Source of the DNA: JAVEVH01 sp034005145
Lineage (GTDB): Bacteria; Patescibacteriota; Dojkabacteria; SC72
Assembly: GCA_034005145.1 (NCBI GenBank)
Contig: JAVEVH010000015.1
Location: forward strand, 1-14,760
Direction of reading: 5' to 3'
Length of the DNA: 14,760 nt
Every line of letters begins with the position of its first letter. The stretch's first letter is position 1. The position numbers and the translations under genes are program-made. Below, piece by piece: positions 14,185 to 14,760 of this stretch. The notes beneath the pieces are model-generated. The model was not told the DNA's origin. It saw only the letters and a list, made by a program, of their open reading frames with translations, and searched no databases.

Positions 14185-14508
14185 ATGGATGGTCTAGATA
14201 TTACTGTTCCAGATTCTCAAACAGATACAGATTTAACAATACTTGAAGTAGGAGCTGTAACTACAACATCAACTATTCCCCCCGTATTAGAGTCTCCACC
14301 TATTCAAATCATCTCAGAGATGGAATATCCGATATTAGAGAGATTACCTACAAGGGATATTACAGTAGATGAGAAAGAGTATACCGTTATCTATGAACAG
14401 AGCTCATATCCGGATAGTAGGATTTTTGGTTTTAGAACAAAAGATGAAACAGTTAATCAGAGTAAGCTTTTTCAAATATTACCGTCATTGAATAGGGGGG
14501 GGGGATAG
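14185..14508 (+). CDS. Hypothetical protein, frame interrupted at a ten-G run
   Basis: 107 residues as read, ATG start with AAAGGA six bases upstream and a perfect extended -10 promoter. The frame stops (TAG, 14506-14508) just after a run of ten G (14495-14504). With nine G, it would pass into the open frame downstream and continue to the window edge, so the true protein is probably much longer. Residues 1-45 are acidic and Thr/Pro-rich. Residues 50-105 are a small mixed domain including ITVDEKEYTVIYEQ (59-72). A similar stretch (VNIGGEQYSLVYQP) recurs after the G-run, suggesting repeated domains. No signal peptide, no recognised family. It could be a phase-variable gene, or the extra G could be a sequencing error. 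Confidence 0.65.
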   Translation: MDGLDITVPDSQTDTDLTILEVGAVTTTSTIPPVLESPPIQIISEMEYPILERLPTRDITVDEKEYTVIYEQSSYPDSRIFGFRTKDETVNQSKLFQILPSLNRGGG

Positions 14509-14760
14509 GAGTTCTGAATTGTTTAAGATTAATTTCAAAAATGAGGATACAGTAAAAATCCTTATCAAAGAAGGTGAGAAGGTAGTAGAACATGCTAATG
14601 AAATAGGGAGTAAGTTAAAGAATACTCCTGTATCACTTAATGATTTAAAGAGAACGGTTAATATAGGGGGAGAGCAGTATTCATTAGTATACCAACCTCA
14701 AGCGACATCAGAATATATTGAGTCTGCATTCCAAAGTACTATTAAGAAACTAGAGAGAAG
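14504..14760 (+). pseudogene. Out-of-frame continuation of the gene at 14185 (partial)
   Basis: The frame read from 14504 (D-R-S-S-E-L-F-K-I-N-F...) is open to the window edge, 85 codons plus two bases. It has no ATG of its own after the in-frame TGA at 14489-14491; TTG in S-E-L-F is the only plausible internal start. Codon use and composition match its neighbours (Lys, Glu, Asn, Ile-rich), so this is coding sequence displaced by one base, not random. It contains a V-N-I-x2-E-x-Y-S-L-V-Y motif like the one before the G-run. It is marked as a broken gene because translation as written needs a frameshift. Confidence 0.6.

Noticed and set aside
1..14760. UGA reassigned to Gly or Trp, as in some CPR lineages and mycoplasmas
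   Set aside because: None of the nine natural stops is TGA (TAA and TAG only), which is mildly odd, but no long gene contains an in-frame TGA, Trp is always TGG, and Gly uses GGN codons.

Overview
The window is AT-rich and uses the standard code. All nine natural gene ends seen are TAA or TAG, Trp is always TGG, and no reading frame needs UGA recoded. Several traits suggest a Candidate Phyla Radiation (Patescibacteria) bacterium, possibly near Dojkabacteria/WS6: paired CxxC-x17-CxxC zinc ribbons, a giant secreted beta-propeller/fibronectin protein, few Shine-Dalgarno sites, and very short leaders. The lineage is an inference; there is no rRNA or marker gene to confirm it.

Left part (1-1847, minus strand): four genes in a row. 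The last is cut by the window edge and has a weakly phosphoribosyltransferase-like C-terminal stretch. The other three are small proteins that I do not recognise. They share a roughly 40-residue helical motif (G-x-h-S-x3-Y-E ... N-A-x2-L-x-I/M), present four times in all. Three of the four genes have a good sigma-70-type promoter in the short gap before them, with a 17-base spacer and a predicted leader of 23-25 bases; the fourth has only a -10. They therefore look like a cluster of individually controlled paralogues, not a simple operon.

Middle (1938-13453, plus strand): a HAD-family phosphatase with a near-leaderless promoter and an AT-only hairpin behind it. Next comes a four-gene, translationally coupled operon: a 2367-residue secreted protein, a 131-residue membrane-anchored beta-sandwich protein, a MacB/LolD/FtsE-type ABC ATPase, and an 827-residue FtsX/MacB-type permease. 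Junctions are TAATG, a 23-base overlap, and TAATG. The giant protein consists of two copies of a large module (about 11.5 kelch-like repeats, a beta-sandwich and a fibronectin-like domain), then further fibronectin-like domains and four domains resembling the N-terminal domain of purple acid phosphatase. The small anchored protein carries one more domain of that last type. The permease has two SH3b-like copies with paired cysteines inserted in its extracellular loop. I infer a cell-surface machine in which an ATP-driven, mechanotransmission-type transporter works on, exports or anchors the giant protein. This is the best candidate here for an undescribed system.

Right part (13456-14760): a convergent GTG-start gene for a double zinc-ribbon protein with an Arg/Asp-rich linker and a Lys-rich tail. 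A divergent promoter region follows with a 7-bp inverted repeat over the right-hand promoter, then a gene whose reading frame is broken exactly at a run of ten G. With nine G the frame stays open to the window edge, so this is either a phase-variable (contingency) locus or a homopolymer sequencing error. No tRNA, rRNA, CRISPR array or insertion sequence was seen, and no gene-free stretch exceeds 300 bases.
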